A stretch of 64,000 bases of DNA from Rhodospirillaceae bacterium. GTDB taxonomy: Bacteria > Pseudomonadota > Gammaproteobacteria > Steroidobacterales > Rariloculaceae. Of the stretch, positions 48,050 to 57,705 are shown piece by piece. The notes beneath the pieces are model-generated. The model made no database searches. It was given only the letters and a program-made list of their open reading frames with translations, and had not been told where the DNA came from. The stretch covers positions 1 through 64,000 of the forward strand of contig PBDA01000014.1 in the NCBI GenBank assembly GCA_002718345.1, written 5' to 3'. The number at the start of each line of letters is the position of its first letter. Position 1 is the stretch's first letter. Both the position numbers and the translations under genes were made by a program.

Positions 48050-49249
48050 GTGACGGATGTTGCTGAAGCTGAGAGCTTGATTCTTGAGCATATGCAATCG
48101 CTCTCCTCTGTGGTTCGACCACTAAGCGAAACAATTGGCTGTGTATTACAAGAAGAGGTACTAGCTGAGCGAGACCTACCACCTTTTAACCGTGTCACTA
48201 TGGACGGAATTGCCATTAAATTTAATGACTGGGAACAAGGCTTACGACGCTATCATCTTGTTGGCTCTCAAGGTGCAGGTGTTCAACCGCTTACAGACAT
48301 AAAAAACTCAGAATGCATAAAAATCATGACTGGTGCGATGCTACCTGACACAGTGGATACCGTAATTCCTATAGAGCAGGTGACCATAAATCAAAAAAAC
48401 GTCTTAGTTGAGAGCAAAATCAGTATATCCAAAGGACAATTTATTCACTCGCGTGGATCTGATCGTAAAATAGGAAGCAATTTGCTATCTCCAGGTAATT
48501 TAATTGGGCCGCCTGAGATGGCTATCCTTGCAAGTGCTGGTTACTCAAAAATTAAAGTTTCAGAAAGCCCTCTAGTTGCGTGCATTTCAACAGGAGATGA
48601 ACTAGTTAATCTAGAAGAAAAAATTTTGCCCCACCAGATTAGATCGTCAAATGAATATGCAATTGAGGCAAGCCTTGAGCGCCACTGCCGGGCAAAAGTT
48701 ACCCGAGAAAATCTTAAAGATGACCCAAAAGTCATGTTAAAGAAAATTTCCGACCTACATGACAAGAGCGATGTAGTAATTTTAAGTGGTGGTGTTTCCA
48801 TGGGTGACTATGACTTTGTACCAGAAGTGCTTAATAAGCTTGGTGCGAGACCTATCTTTCATCGCATTGAACAACGACCTGGTCGCCCAATGTGGTTTGG
48901 AATCAGTAAAGATCATAAGCCAATTTTTGGTTTACCAGGAAATCCAGTTTCTACTCTCGTATGTCTGACCCGTTATGTAATCCCTGGATTACAACATGCA
49001 ATGGGACTACACCATAAACAACCAGAAACTACCTATCTGGCCGAAGAAGTGGTGTTTAAAGCGAACCTTGCCTTTTTCCTTCCGGTAAAACTGAAGGCGG
49101 GCAGAAACGGCATATCATTGGCGCATCCCTGCCCAACCAATACCTCGGGAGACTTTGTTTCTCTCGCTCAAACAACGGGATTTATAGAACTACCTCGTAA
49201 ACAAAATCGATTTAGTGAAGGCACAGTTACGAAATTATTTCGCTGGTAA
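48050..49249 (+). CDS. moeA: Molybdopterin molybdenumtransferase MoeA
   Basis: ERDLPPFNRVTMDGIAIKF; IKIMTGAMLPDTVDTVIPIEQV; SGGVSMGDYDFVPEVL; GLPGNPVSTLVC; GTG start. Confidence 0.94.
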   Translation: MTDVAEAESLILEHMQSLSSVVRPLSETIGCVLQEEVLAERDLPPFNRVTMDGIAIKFNDWEQGLRRYHLVGSQGAGVQPLTDIKNSECIKIMTGAMLPDTVDTVIPIEQVTINQKNVLVESKISISKGQFIHSRGSDRKIGSNLLSPGNLIGPPEMAILASAGYSKIKVSESPLVACISTGDELVNLEEKILPHQIRSSNEYAIEASLERHCRAKVTRENLKDDPKVMLKKISDLHDKSDVVILSGGVSMGDYDFVPEVLNKLGARPIFHRIEQRPGRPMWFGISKDHKPIFGLPGNPVSTLVCLTRYVIPGLQHAMGLHHKQPETTYLAEEVVFKANLAFFLPVKLKAGRNGISLAHPCPTNTSGDFVSLAQTTGFIELPRKQNRFSEGTVTKLFRW

Positions 49250-49335
49250 TGTTTAAAAATTAATTGATGATTAAATGCCGAAACTCACCTTGAATCTAAT
49301 TTATTCTCTAATCTCTGCAACTATTTAAAGCTAGG

Positions 49336-50649
49336 CTATGGAACTCCATTTAGCGGTGTTCCAGCAATCCACACAGAATGAATCTCCCTGGTTGCACGAA
49401 TGTCCTCAAAAGGATTAGCGTTTAGAACAAGCAAGTCCGCCCATCTCCCTGGTTGCAAAACACCAACATCCTGGTCAAGCCCCATAGCTTTGGCTGCACC
49501 GCCTGTAGCTGATACAAGGGCCTCCATGTTCGACATTCCAGCATCTACCATCATCTCTAACTCTGTATGTTCAAAGTAACCCTGCCATTGCCCATTATTT
49601 GTTCCAGAATCACTTCCCATTGCTATGACGACACCAGCATCAGATAGTGTTTTAAGATTTTCAGTCCCCTGTGCTAATCCTTCCTTATCCACCTGCCTCT
49701 GCGGACTCCTACTTAAAGCCTGATATTCATCTCCCGTAACATAATTAACATCCCCCTGATAAGCGCTAACCCTACGCAAGAAGAACGGATCCTCCAGAAA
49801 GTCTGGTCTTGTTTCATAAACAAATCGTGCTAAATCCCTTGTTAGAGTCGGAATATAAGGAACATTCTGTTGAAGCATCTTTTGAATCAATGCGTTATCA
49901 ACTGCCTGATCTCGAACACTATGCGCAATAACATCTACACCCGCATCCAAAAGCCCATGCGCGTCATCCAAGTAATAAAGATGTGCTGCAACACCGAGGC
50001 CCCGTGAATGCGCCTGATCAATAAGTGCCCCGTATACCTCAGGCGTCATATCATTGGGTCCACCAGTTATGTGGATTTTTATGATATTTGCCCCTGCATT
50101 AGCATACTCGTTAACTCTCATTCGAGCTTCATCTGCCGTAGCAAGATTTTGCAAACTATCCCCTGCTACATATACCCGGGCATGGTCTAAACCTAGCTGA
50201 TCTTGTTCATCATTTATAGTGTCTGCTACTACAAGTTCTTCAAAAGAAAAAACACCGAGAACAACAACCGAAGTAACCCCATAATCTGCATATAGTCTAA
50301 GCTGTTCAGTCAACTTAGTCCTTATAGGCCTATCTGACTGATCTTCGTTTAAGTGTCCATGAGCATTGATAAATCCTGGTAGAATTGTCTTACCAGAAAG
50401 ATCTATTCTCTCAACATCGTCTGGTATATCTACATCACCTAAGGCACCTACCATTTCTATTCGGCCATTTCTTATAACGACAACTGACTCTTCATGAGGA
50501 TCACGTCCAGTTCCATCAAACAAGCGCGCACCCACTAACGCCACAGAAGCACTATCAGATATCTGGGCATTCAAGCCCTGAAAACAGGACACGAAAACCA
50601 ATAATGAGTTAACTAAAGTTACTGCCAAAGGCCTGAGATAACGTTTCAT
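49336..50649 (-). CDS. Secreted amidohydrolase family protein
   Basis: Signal peptide; LSGKTILPGFINAHGHLNED; GVAAHLYYLDDAHGLLDAGVDVIAHSVRD; GSDSGTNNGQW; GRWADLLVLNANP. Confidence 0.9.
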   Translation of the reverse strand: MKRYLRPLAVTLVNSLLVFVSCFQGLNAQISDSASVALVGARLFDGTGRDPHEESVVVIRNGRIEMVGALGDVDIPDDVERIDLSGKTILPGFINAHGHLNEDQSDRPIRTKLTEQLRLYADYGVTSVVVLGVFSFEELVVADTINDEQDQLGLDHARVYVAGDSLQNLATADEARMRVNEYANAGANIIKIHITGGPNDMTPEVYGALIDQAHSRGLGVAAHLYYLDDAHGLLDAGVDVIAHSVRDQAVDNALIQKMLQQNVPYIPTLTRDLARFVYETRPDFLEDPFFLRRVSAYQGDVNYVTGDEYQALSRSPQRQVDKEGLAQGTENLKTLSDAGVVIAMGSDSGTNNGQWQGYFEHTELEMMVDAGMSNMEALVSATGGAAKAMGLDQDVGVLQPGRWADLLVLNANPFEDIRATREIHSVWIAGTPLNGVP

Positions 50650-50825
50650 TTTTATGTTCCCTTGGGTTTATTTATAATTTGCAGGGCGATCTTTAATTTT
50701 ACACCGTGATAATACACCACCTGAAGTGTCTCGATAACGCCCAAATAAAAGACTTTTTTCAATAATTAATTATTTTGCAATCTAAAAAACTACCACCATA
50801 GTTTGTAAATTATTATAAAAAACAC

Positions 50826-51554
50826 TTACTCTCCCCATGACTCTCTAATCCATGGAACGGCTGCTGCTAAATGCTCCTGATATCGAGGAATCTCATAGTG
50901 GCCCACACCATCCAAAACAACAAGTTGCACGGGACTATCTCTTGATTGTAATTCTTGAACAACCAACTGATTAGGTTTAAGTGCAAGAACTTGGTCCTGA
51001 GCACCATGGATTACATAAATTGGTATTTGCCAATCAATAGATCCAGAATTAGATTCTGGTAATCCAGCAATTGGGAGAGCGGCTCTGAAATAGTCCTGAT
51101 TTCTTGACGCAAGATACCAAGTCCCTCTACCACCCATGCTATAACCAGTAACTAATGTTTTTTGTTCATCGATATTATAAACCCTCATCACGTGAGTAAG
51201 CAGTTGCAAAACATGTTGCTCAGCCTCAGGGTTTGACCAATCTCCCGCCGCGCTGTCTGGGGCAACGAGGATCGCGCCTAAGCCTCTAAGAGCAGGCTCA
51301 ATTAAGTTCTCAAGCAACCCTCGTCCATAAAAGGGCGTTACGCTCCCTCCATAATGTAGAGACAGTACTAGGGGAACAGAATCTCCCGGCGAATAGCCCT
51401 CAGGAACAACTATTGTGTAACGCCTATCTGTACCCGGTAATATCAGCTCGTAAAATCCAGGCTCTATCCCCTCTAACTCTGAAATCAACTGCGCTTGAGA
51501 AAAATAGGGAACTAAGACCACAAACACTAAAGCTATCTTCATTAAGATTTTCAT
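50826..51554 (-). CDS. Secreted esterase/PHB depolymerase-like alpha/beta hydrolase
   Basis: RRYTIVVPEGYSPGDSVPLVLSLHYGG; VTGYSMGGRGTWYLA; IPIYVIHGAQDQVL; VGHYEIPRY. Confidence 0.85.
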   Translation of the reverse strand: MKILMKIALVFVVLVPYFSQAQLISELEGIEPGFYELILPGTDRRYTIVVPEGYSPGDSVPLVLSLHYGGSVTPFYGRGLLENLIEPALRGLGAILVAPDSAAGDWSNPEAEQHVLQLLTHVMRVYNIDEQKTLVTGYSMGGRGTWYLASRNQDYFRAALPIAGLPESNSGSIDWQIPIYVIHGAQDQVLALKPNQLVVQELQSRDSPVQLVVLDGVGHYEIPRYQEHLAAAVPWIRESWGE

Positions 51555-51592
51555 CTTATAACTCTCTACTCGATCAACACTATGTGCATTTT

Positions 51593-52633
51593 TTAACCTA
51601 CCTTACAAGCAAAAGTCGCGTGTATTTCCGCCAATAAAGACAACGCAATACTTTCAGGATCAGTCGCCCCAATGTCCAGTCCCACAGGACCTTTTAATCG
51701 CTTACGAAGAGTGGCAGCTTTTGAATCAAGAGAATCGAGTAGTCTTTTTTTGCGGTCGGCAGGCCCAAGCACACCAATATATCCTATATTAACTTCAGCT
51801 AGTTGTTCTAAATAAACCTGATCAGTTAATAAATGATGGCTCATGACAATAACCGCATCAAAACTACCAGGGTTTAACTCTTGGCTCATTTGTTCAGGTT
51901 CAATGAGCATTGAACGTTCTGCTAATTCAAAAATCCCTTTTTCAAGATAGGCTTTGCGATGATCAGCTATCGTAACTCTCCAACCCAATTCACTTGCCAT
52001 ATTTACCACTGGCAATGCATCAAGACCCGCACCTAGGACCAAAATCCGTCGTATAGGTTGCAGGGGTGAATACAATACAGTCATTTCATTTTCCCCAGAA
52101 CTCAATATCACTTCATTAGCATTGAGCGCAGCATGGCAACCTGCTTGCAAACATTTAAGCTCTTTGGACACGTTGTCACCATCAGCCCATAATAAAGTGG
52201 CGCCAACCGGCAGATTTCCGGTATTACTATTAATCACTGTTGCTACTGCTTTACGAACCGACCCTTTAAGATTTTCAACAATTTGTGAAAAAGGTTCATA
52301 CCCATCTATAGCCGTCAGTGGCTGAAGAAATACACGAATAAGTCCATTACAACCTACACCAAGACCCCATAGATCATCTGCATCATCGCGCATATCATAT
52401 GTTATTGTAGTTGGCTCATTAGCATCTATAACTGCCTTAGCGCGTTCTGCAAGATCACCCTCAAGACACCCTCCGCTTACCAGCCCTTGATAGTCCAAAT
52501 TAGATGCAATAAGAATTCGATGTCCAGCTTTACTATAAGTTGAACCCTTAGTCTCATACACAGTAGCAAGCACCATTGGTTCGCCCGTGTGCCGCCAACT
52601 GTCGAATGCTTGAATTAGCCCATTTGTACTCAT
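51593..52633 (-). CDS. xdhC: XdhC/CoxF-family protein (Moco insertion accessory)
   Basis: PMVLATVYETKGSTYSKAGHRILI; GLVSGGCLEGDLAERA; LVLGAGLDALPVVNMASELGWRVTIADHR; IGVLGPADRKKRLL; LDIGATDPESIALSLLAEI. Confidence 0.85.
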   Translation of the reverse strand: MSTNGLIQAFDSWRHTGEPMVLATVYETKGSTYSKAGHRILIASNLDYQGLVSGGCLEGDLAERAKAVIDANEPTTITYDMRDDADDLWGLGVGCNGLIRVFLQPLTAIDGYEPFSQIVENLKGSVRKAVATVINSNTGNLPVGATLLWADGDNVSKELKCLQAGCHAALNANEVILSSGENEMTVLYSPLQPIRRILVLGAGLDALPVVNMASELGWRVTIADHRKAYLEKGIFELAERSMLIEPEQMSQELNPGSFDAVIVMSHHLLTDQVYLEQLAEVNIGYIGVLGPADRKKRLLDSLDSKAATLRKRLKGPVGLDIGATDPESIALSLLAEIHATFACKVG

Positions 52634-52801
52634 TAATCAAATTATAAAAAAATTAATAATTCACCATAACCCAGCGTCTCAGAATCGTAAAATATCATTT
52701 GTTCTAAATTAAAGATCTGTAAAATACATCCTTGCACAAGAACTTAACCAGACTTAGACTGCTTCGCCACTGTGTGATGCTAACAAGCACATAGGAAAAA
52801 A

Positions 52802-53386
52802 ATGACTCGTCCAACTAGAAAAGATGCTGAGAAGGCTGTAAGGACCCTGCTGAACTGGATAGGCGAAGATCCCGGCCGGGAAGGCTTGCAATCTACTCCT
52901 GCCCGAGTTGCAAAAGCTTACGAGGAATGGTTCTCTGGATACCAAGAAGACCCAGTAGATTTTCTGAGGCGCACTTTTCAGGAAGTGGATGGTTACGATG
53001 AGCTAGTTGTTCTAAGAGATATTGATTTTGAATCACACTGTGAACACCACCTTGCTCCAATCATTGGAAAGGTTCAAGTTGGATACCTACCAGACCGCAA
53101 AGTTGTAGGAATAAGCAAATTAGCAAGAGTTGTAGAAACCTTTTCCAAGCGACTACAGGTCCAAGAATCAATGACCGCACAGATTGCTAACTGCATCAAT
53201 GATGTACTTAAACCTAAAGGAGTTGGAGTTGTTGTAGAGGGAGTCCATCAGTGTATGACTACTAGAGGTATACATAAACCTGGTGTATCCATGGTAACCA
53301 GCAAGCTACTTGGTCATTTTCGGTCCGACCCAAGAACCCGAGCTGAGTTTTTAAATATCATTGGTAGATCCAGAAGGGTTAATTAA
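52802..53386 (+). CDS. folE: GTP cyclohydrolase I
   Basis: [75 protein letters not shown]. Confidence 0.96.
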   Translation: MTRPTRKDAEKAVRTLLNWIGEDPGREGLQSTPARVAKAYEEWFSGYQEDPVDFLRRTFQEVDGYDELVVLRDIDFESHCEHHLAPIIGKVQVGYLPDRKVVGISKLARVVETFSKRLQVQESMTAQIANCINDVLKPKGVGVVVEGVHQCMTTRGIHKPGVSMVTSKLLGHFRSDPRTRAEFLNIIGRSRRVN

Positions 53387-53416
53387 CAAATAGTTTTTGT
53401 AGAGTTGACGTTTCGG

Positions 53417-54001
53417 TTATTCAGCGCTTTCGCCTTTCACGCCCTGCCAGCGTCTTACAAGGTCTGAATCCATTTCAAAAAAATCTAATACTCTTCCAAC
53501 GGTTTGATTAACCATTGCATCAAGACTTTCAAGTTTGGCGTAAAAAGAAGGGGCAGGAGGAAAAATAATTCCCCCCATCTCAGTTACTGTAGTCATATTT
53601 CTAAGATGCACTAAATTGAGAGGAGTCTCCCTGACCATGAGAACCAAACGACGTCTCTCTTTTAACACAACATCCGCTGCTCTAGATACTAAATTATCTG
53701 CAAAACCAGTGGCTATGGCAGCCAACGTCTTCATAGAGCATGGGGCTACAATCATGCCTTCAGTTTTGTAAGAACCACTTGCGATTTTTGCTCCTATATC
53801 CCTATCGGAATGAACTACATCTGCCATCGCCTCAAGGTCACTTCGACGCATATCGAGCTCTGTAGCTACATTTAGAAAACCGGCCCGAGAAACAACAAGA
53901 TGAGTCTCAATCTCTGCATTTTGTCTCAGTTCTTCTAGCAAGCGAACACCATACACTGATCCAGCTGCACCGGTTATAGCTACTATAATTCTTCTTGGCA
54001 C
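53417..54001 (-). CDS. ubiX: Flavin prenyltransferase UbiX
   Basis: IIVAITGAAGSVYGVRLLEEL; IVAPCSMKTLAAIATGFADNLVSRAADVVLKERRRLVLMVRETPLN; PAPSFY. Confidence 0.94.
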   Translation of the reverse strand: MPRRIIVAITGAAGSVYGVRLLEELRQNAEIETHLVVSRAGFLNVATELDMRRSDLEAMADVVHSDRDIGAKIASGSYKTEGMIVAPCSMKTLAAIATGFADNLVSRAADVVLKERRRLVLMVRETPLNLVHLRNMTTVTEMGGIIFPPAPSFYAKLESLDAMVNQTVGRVLDFFEMDSDLVRRWQGVKGESAE

Positions 54002-54104
54002 GGCAAATACCTACGGTTCTGATGTAGTGCAGAATACCACGCCAGACAGCTAACGGGGTGTAGATTGCATTGACAACTCTTCTCTCGACTGGCTTCATCA
54101 ACAC

Positions 54105-54782
54105 ATGGACTCATTGGATCTCGGGCCAGTTTGGCTAAGCATTCAACTTGCAACGGTTACAGTACTAGTGTTGCTTGTGATTGGTACTCCACTGGCTTGG
54201 TGGCTTGCAAACACTCGCTCACGAATTAAACCTGTTCTTGAGGCGCTCATAGCATTACCCCTAGTCTTACCACCAACAGTTCTTGGTTTTTACCTCTTGA
54301 TACTACTAGGACCCGCTGGTCCTGTAGGACGTTTTTGGGTACACCTAACAGACTCTACACTCACTTTTTCATTCTCAGGCTTGATCATTGCATCGGTAAT
54401 TTATTCGTTCCCTTTTGCAATTCAACCGTTACAGAATGCATTTGAGAATATAGGCCCAGACCCCTTGGAAGCAGCGGCAACATTAGGGGCTAAACCAATT
54501 GATGCATTTGTCACTGTTGCATCCCCAATGGCGCTAAGAGGTTATGTTACTGCGATGATTCTTAGCTTTGCTCATACATTGGGAGAATTTGGTGTAATTT
54601 TGATGGTCGGTGGAAATATCCCCGGATCTACGCGAGTTGTATCAATTGCAATTTACGAACACGTAGAAACACTATCTTACGAACAAGCTCATATTTTATC
54701 TGCTGGATTACTCATTTTTTCCTTTGTTGTATTGCTATCCGTTTACATATTTAACCGCCGGCTTCCGCTAAACAGGTTCTGA
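54105..54782 (+). CDS. modB: Molybdate ABC transporter permease
   Basis: GPVWLSIQLATVTVLVLLVIGTPLAWWLA; ALPLVLPPTVLGFYLLILLGPAGPVGR; FAHTLGEFGVILMVGGNIPGSTRVVSIAIYE. Confidence 0.92.
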   Translation: MDSLDLGPVWLSIQLATVTVLVLLVIGTPLAWWLANTRSRIKPVLEALIALPLVLPPTVLGFYLLILLGPAGPVGRFWVHLTDSTLTFSFSGLIIASVIYSFPFAIQPLQNAFENIGPDPLEAAATLGAKPIDAFVTVASPMALRGYVTAMILSFAHTLGEFGVILMVGGNIPGSTRVVSIAIYEHVETLSYEQAHILSAGLLIFSFVVLLSVYIFNRRLPLNRF

Positions 54783-54785
54783 CTT

Positions 54786-55880
54786 GTGCCTCTACTAAAT
54801 ACACATATACAACTTCAACTCGATAATTTTATGCTTGAGTCTGATGATGCACTTGAGCTAAAGGGAATAACTGCTGTTTTTGGTCCTAGTGGAGCAGGCA
54901 AAACTACTTTCTTGCGTATTCTTGCCGGGCTTGAGAAAAATGCAAGCGGTTCTCTTTCTTATGCAGATGAGGTATGGCAAAACACGCAAAAAAATATATT
55001 TCTACCACCTCATAAAAGAAGGATTGGTTTTGTATTTCAAGATGGAAGGCTCTTCACACATTTAACTGTAGAAAAAAATCTTTACTACTCTTATAAACGC
55101 GCCAAAAAATCACTTCACAAGAGGAACCACATAGATTTTTCTAAGATAGTTGAATCACTAGAACTGCGCACACTCCTGAGTCGCTTCCCAGATTCACTTT
55201 CAGGTGGTGAAAAACAGCGGGTTGCAATAGGTAGGGCCCTCCTACAAAACCCTCAACTGCTGCTTATGGATGAACCGCTTTCTGCACTAGACCGGGCGCG
55301 TAAAGTTGAAATAATTCCGTACATAGAACACACAACCAAACATTTTCAGATACCTATTCTGTACGTAACACACAATATTGAGGAAGTTGCCCGTTTAGCA
55401 AATGAAATAATTCTAATATCATCTGGCCGTATCAAGGCAACCGGAACAACTGAAAATATTCTAGAGCGAGTTGACCTTAGACATCTGACGGATCAACTTG
55501 ATGAAGGTGCAATTCTCCAAGTAACTGTTGATTCAACTTCTGAGGGAATAACAAACCTTTTAATCGGAAAAGAAACGCTTAAAGTACCCGCCATTAACCT
55601 TAAGCCAAAAACCAAAGTTCAACTCCTAATTCGAGCAAAAGAAGTAGCGATAGCCACTCAACCCCCTCATCATTTAAGTATTCGCAATATTTTAAACGCC
55701 AATATTTTAAACATAGATATATCAGATAAAGTTTTTGCAGAACTTACACTCAATGTTAGCGGACAAAGTCTGCGCTCAAGAGTGACGCTTAATGCCGTTA
55801 AAGAGTTAGGATTAAAAAAAGACCAACATGTCTATGCACTTATTAAGAGCGTGATTTTTGAAGGTCGCATTCTATCCTGA
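54786..55880 (+). CDS. modC: Molybdate ABC transporter ATP-binding protein with C-terminal TOBE-like region
   Basis: VFGPSGAGKTTFLRILAGLE; RRIGFVFQDGRLFTHLTVEKNL; LSGGEKQRVAIGRALLQNPQLLLMDEPLSALD. Confidence 0.92.
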   Translation: MPLLNTHIQLQLDNFMLESDDALELKGITAVFGPSGAGKTTFLRILAGLEKNASGSLSYADEVWQNTQKNIFLPPHKRRIGFVFQDGRLFTHLTVEKNLYYSYKRAKKSLHKRNHIDFSKIVESLELRTLLSRFPDSLSGGEKQRVAIGRALLQNPQLLLMDEPLSALDRARKVEIIPYIEHTTKHFQIPILYVTHNIEEVARLANEIILISSGRIKATGTTENILERVDLRHLTDQLDEGAILQVTVDSTSEGITNLLIGKETLKVPAINLKPKTKVQLLIRAKEVAIATQPPHHLSIRNILNANILNIDISDKVFAELTLNVSGQSLRSRVTLNAVKELGLKKDQHVYALIKSVIFEGRILS

Positions 55881-55889
55881 TTAATATCT

Positions 55890-57221
55890 TTATGAGAGAA
55901 GATGAGGGAGGTAAAGGGTTAAAGGCGGAACCAAAATTAATAACCCAACACGAACAACTCCTGTAAGCAAAAATGGCATAACACCACGAAATATGTCACG
56001 CATGGGAACATTGGGTGCGTGGTTATTGATAATTAAAACGTTGATTCCCACCGGAGGTGTAATCAAGCCTGCCTCCACAACGATAAGCGTAACAACCCCA
56101 AACCACATTTTAAGATCTGCCTCAGGCATCCCAAAATCAAGACCAGACATAATCGGCCAAAAAATTGGAATTGTTAGAAAAATCATTGCCAAACTGTCCA
56201 TTAGGCACCCTAAAATCAAGTAGGCTAGAAGAAATAAAATCAAGATTAAATATGGACTTAGACTACTGGCTTGAGCCAACTCAGATAATTGTCCCGCGAC
56301 TCCAGTAAGAGCAAAAAAAATATTGAGAAAACCTGCACCGAGCAAAATAAGAAAAATCATCCCTGTTGTCTTTGCCGTGTTTTTAATACAAGAGCTCAAA
56401 CTTTTACCATCAAGGCCACCCTTCCAATAAGCCAAGATACCTGCTCCAAATGCTCCAACTGCTGCCCCCTCTGTTGGGTCAAAAATACCAAAATAAATAC
56501 CTCCGATAACAATCAGAAATAAACTTATGGTTGGCCATGTTTCAATGAGGGCTTGAATTCGCTCCTTAGAACTAGCTCGTTCTCCAACTGGTCCTGACTC
56601 CGGAGAAACCCGCACCCAAATAAATATAGCTACAAGGTAACCTACAAGCCCCAAAATTCCTGGAATAAGTGCGGCCTGAAACATTTGTACAATATTTGCT
56701 TGAACGGCAATTGCGTAGATAATCAAGGCTACAGAAGGCGGTATGAGAATCCCTAATGTACCTCCAGCAGCAAGCGCACCGGTAGCTAAACTTCCTGAGT
56801 ATCGATAGCGTTCAAGCTCAGGTATTGCCACTCTTGCCATAGTACCCGCAGTTGCAAGTGAGGAACCGCATATTGCGCCAAAAGCACCACAACCGCCTAC
56901 TGCTGCCATAGCAACCCCTCCTCGGCGATGTCCCAAAAAAACATTAGTGGCGGCAAATAATGACCGACTCAATCCAGACCTAGCAGCAAACTCTCCCATT
57001 AATAAAAACATTGGAATGACAGTAAAATCATAGGAGGCGAACTGCCAGAATGCCGCAGTCTTCATGTAGGCAAGTAACGGATCAATTCCTGATAAAGTTA
57101 TATAACCAGTGATACCTACGGCGAGCATCGCGATCGCAACTGGCACTCTAACGATTAGAAGCACCAGCAGAACAATGAGTCCTAAAAATGCTAGTTCTAA
57201 ACTACCCATCTTTGCGATCAC
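55890..57221 (-). CDS. TRAP transporter large permease (DctM family)
   Basis: Multi-TM; FTVIPMFLLMGEFAARSGLS; GGCGAFGAICGSSLATAGTMARVAIPE; GTLGILIPPSVALIIYAI; GLITPPVGINVLIIN. Confidence 0.93.
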   Translation of the reverse strand: MIAKMGSLELAFLGLIVLLVLLIVRVPVAIAMLAVGITGYITLSGIDPLLAYMKTAAFWQFASYDFTVIPMFLLMGEFAARSGLSRSLFAATNVFLGHRRGGVAMAAVGGCGAFGAICGSSLATAGTMARVAIPELERYRYSGSLATGALAAGGTLGILIPPSVALIIYAIAVQANIVQMFQAALIPGILGLVGYLVAIFIWVRVSPESGPVGERASSKERIQALIETWPTISLFLIVIGGIYFGIFDPTEGAAVGAFGAGILAYWKGGLDGKSLSSCIKNTAKTTGMIFLILLGAGFLNIFFALTGVAGQLSELAQASSLSPYLILILFLLAYLILGCLMDSLAMIFLTIPIFWPIMSGLDFGMPEADLKMWFGVVTLIVVEAGLITPPVGINVLIINNHAPNVPMRDIFRGVMPFLLTGVVRVGLLILVPPLTLYLPHLLS

Positions 57222-57705
57222 ATAAGTAAACCGTCATGTTGTAAAAACACGCGATAGCCAGTAAAGAGAAGGATGCAATACCAAATGGATATGCAATCCA
57301 CAACGGAACTCCAACAATCATGGATATATCTTTATTGTAAATAGTGTCTGCTAAGCCAAAAAGCATTTGCCATGAAAAAATGCTGGCAACAATACCAAAA
57401 AGAAATGAGGCGAAGGCATCTAACAACCTCTGAATACTGGGCGGCATTTGTTTAAAAAAAATATCCACAACCACATTACCATGTTCTAAATAGCAGTAAG
57501 GCAAAAACAAGAAAACTGATATCGCTGTACCAATACCAACAATTTCAAAGTCGCCAGGTATAGGCCTAGAAAATACTGTTCACCCAACAATACTAGTAAA
57601 GACGAGAAAAACCAGTAACACTAAAAAAGCACCACCTACTAACGCAAAAACCGATGAAAGTTTACGTAGCCCCTCCAAAAAGAAATTTGACTGGCCTGTA
57701 TTCAT
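57202..57705 (-). pseudogene. TRAP transporter small permease (DctQ family) interrupted by in-frame TGA at codon 42
   Basis: From ATG 57705: MNTGQSNFFLEGLRKLSSVFALVGGAFLVLLVFLVFTSIVG*TVFSRPIPGDFEIVGIGTAISVFLFLPYCYLEHGNVVVDIFF...; TGA at 57582-57580; rest of frame open to the natural stop overlapping dctM. Confidence 0.82.

Noticed and set aside
57580-57582. TGA in dctQ as a selenocysteine codon
   Set aside because: The expected residue in this family is Arg, not Cys, and I see no SECIS-like hairpin just downstream. A mutation or error is simpler.
57623-57628. Possible frameshift in dctQ at an A6/T6 run
   Set aside because: On careful recount the run has six bases and the frame is continuous; the only lesion is the TGA.
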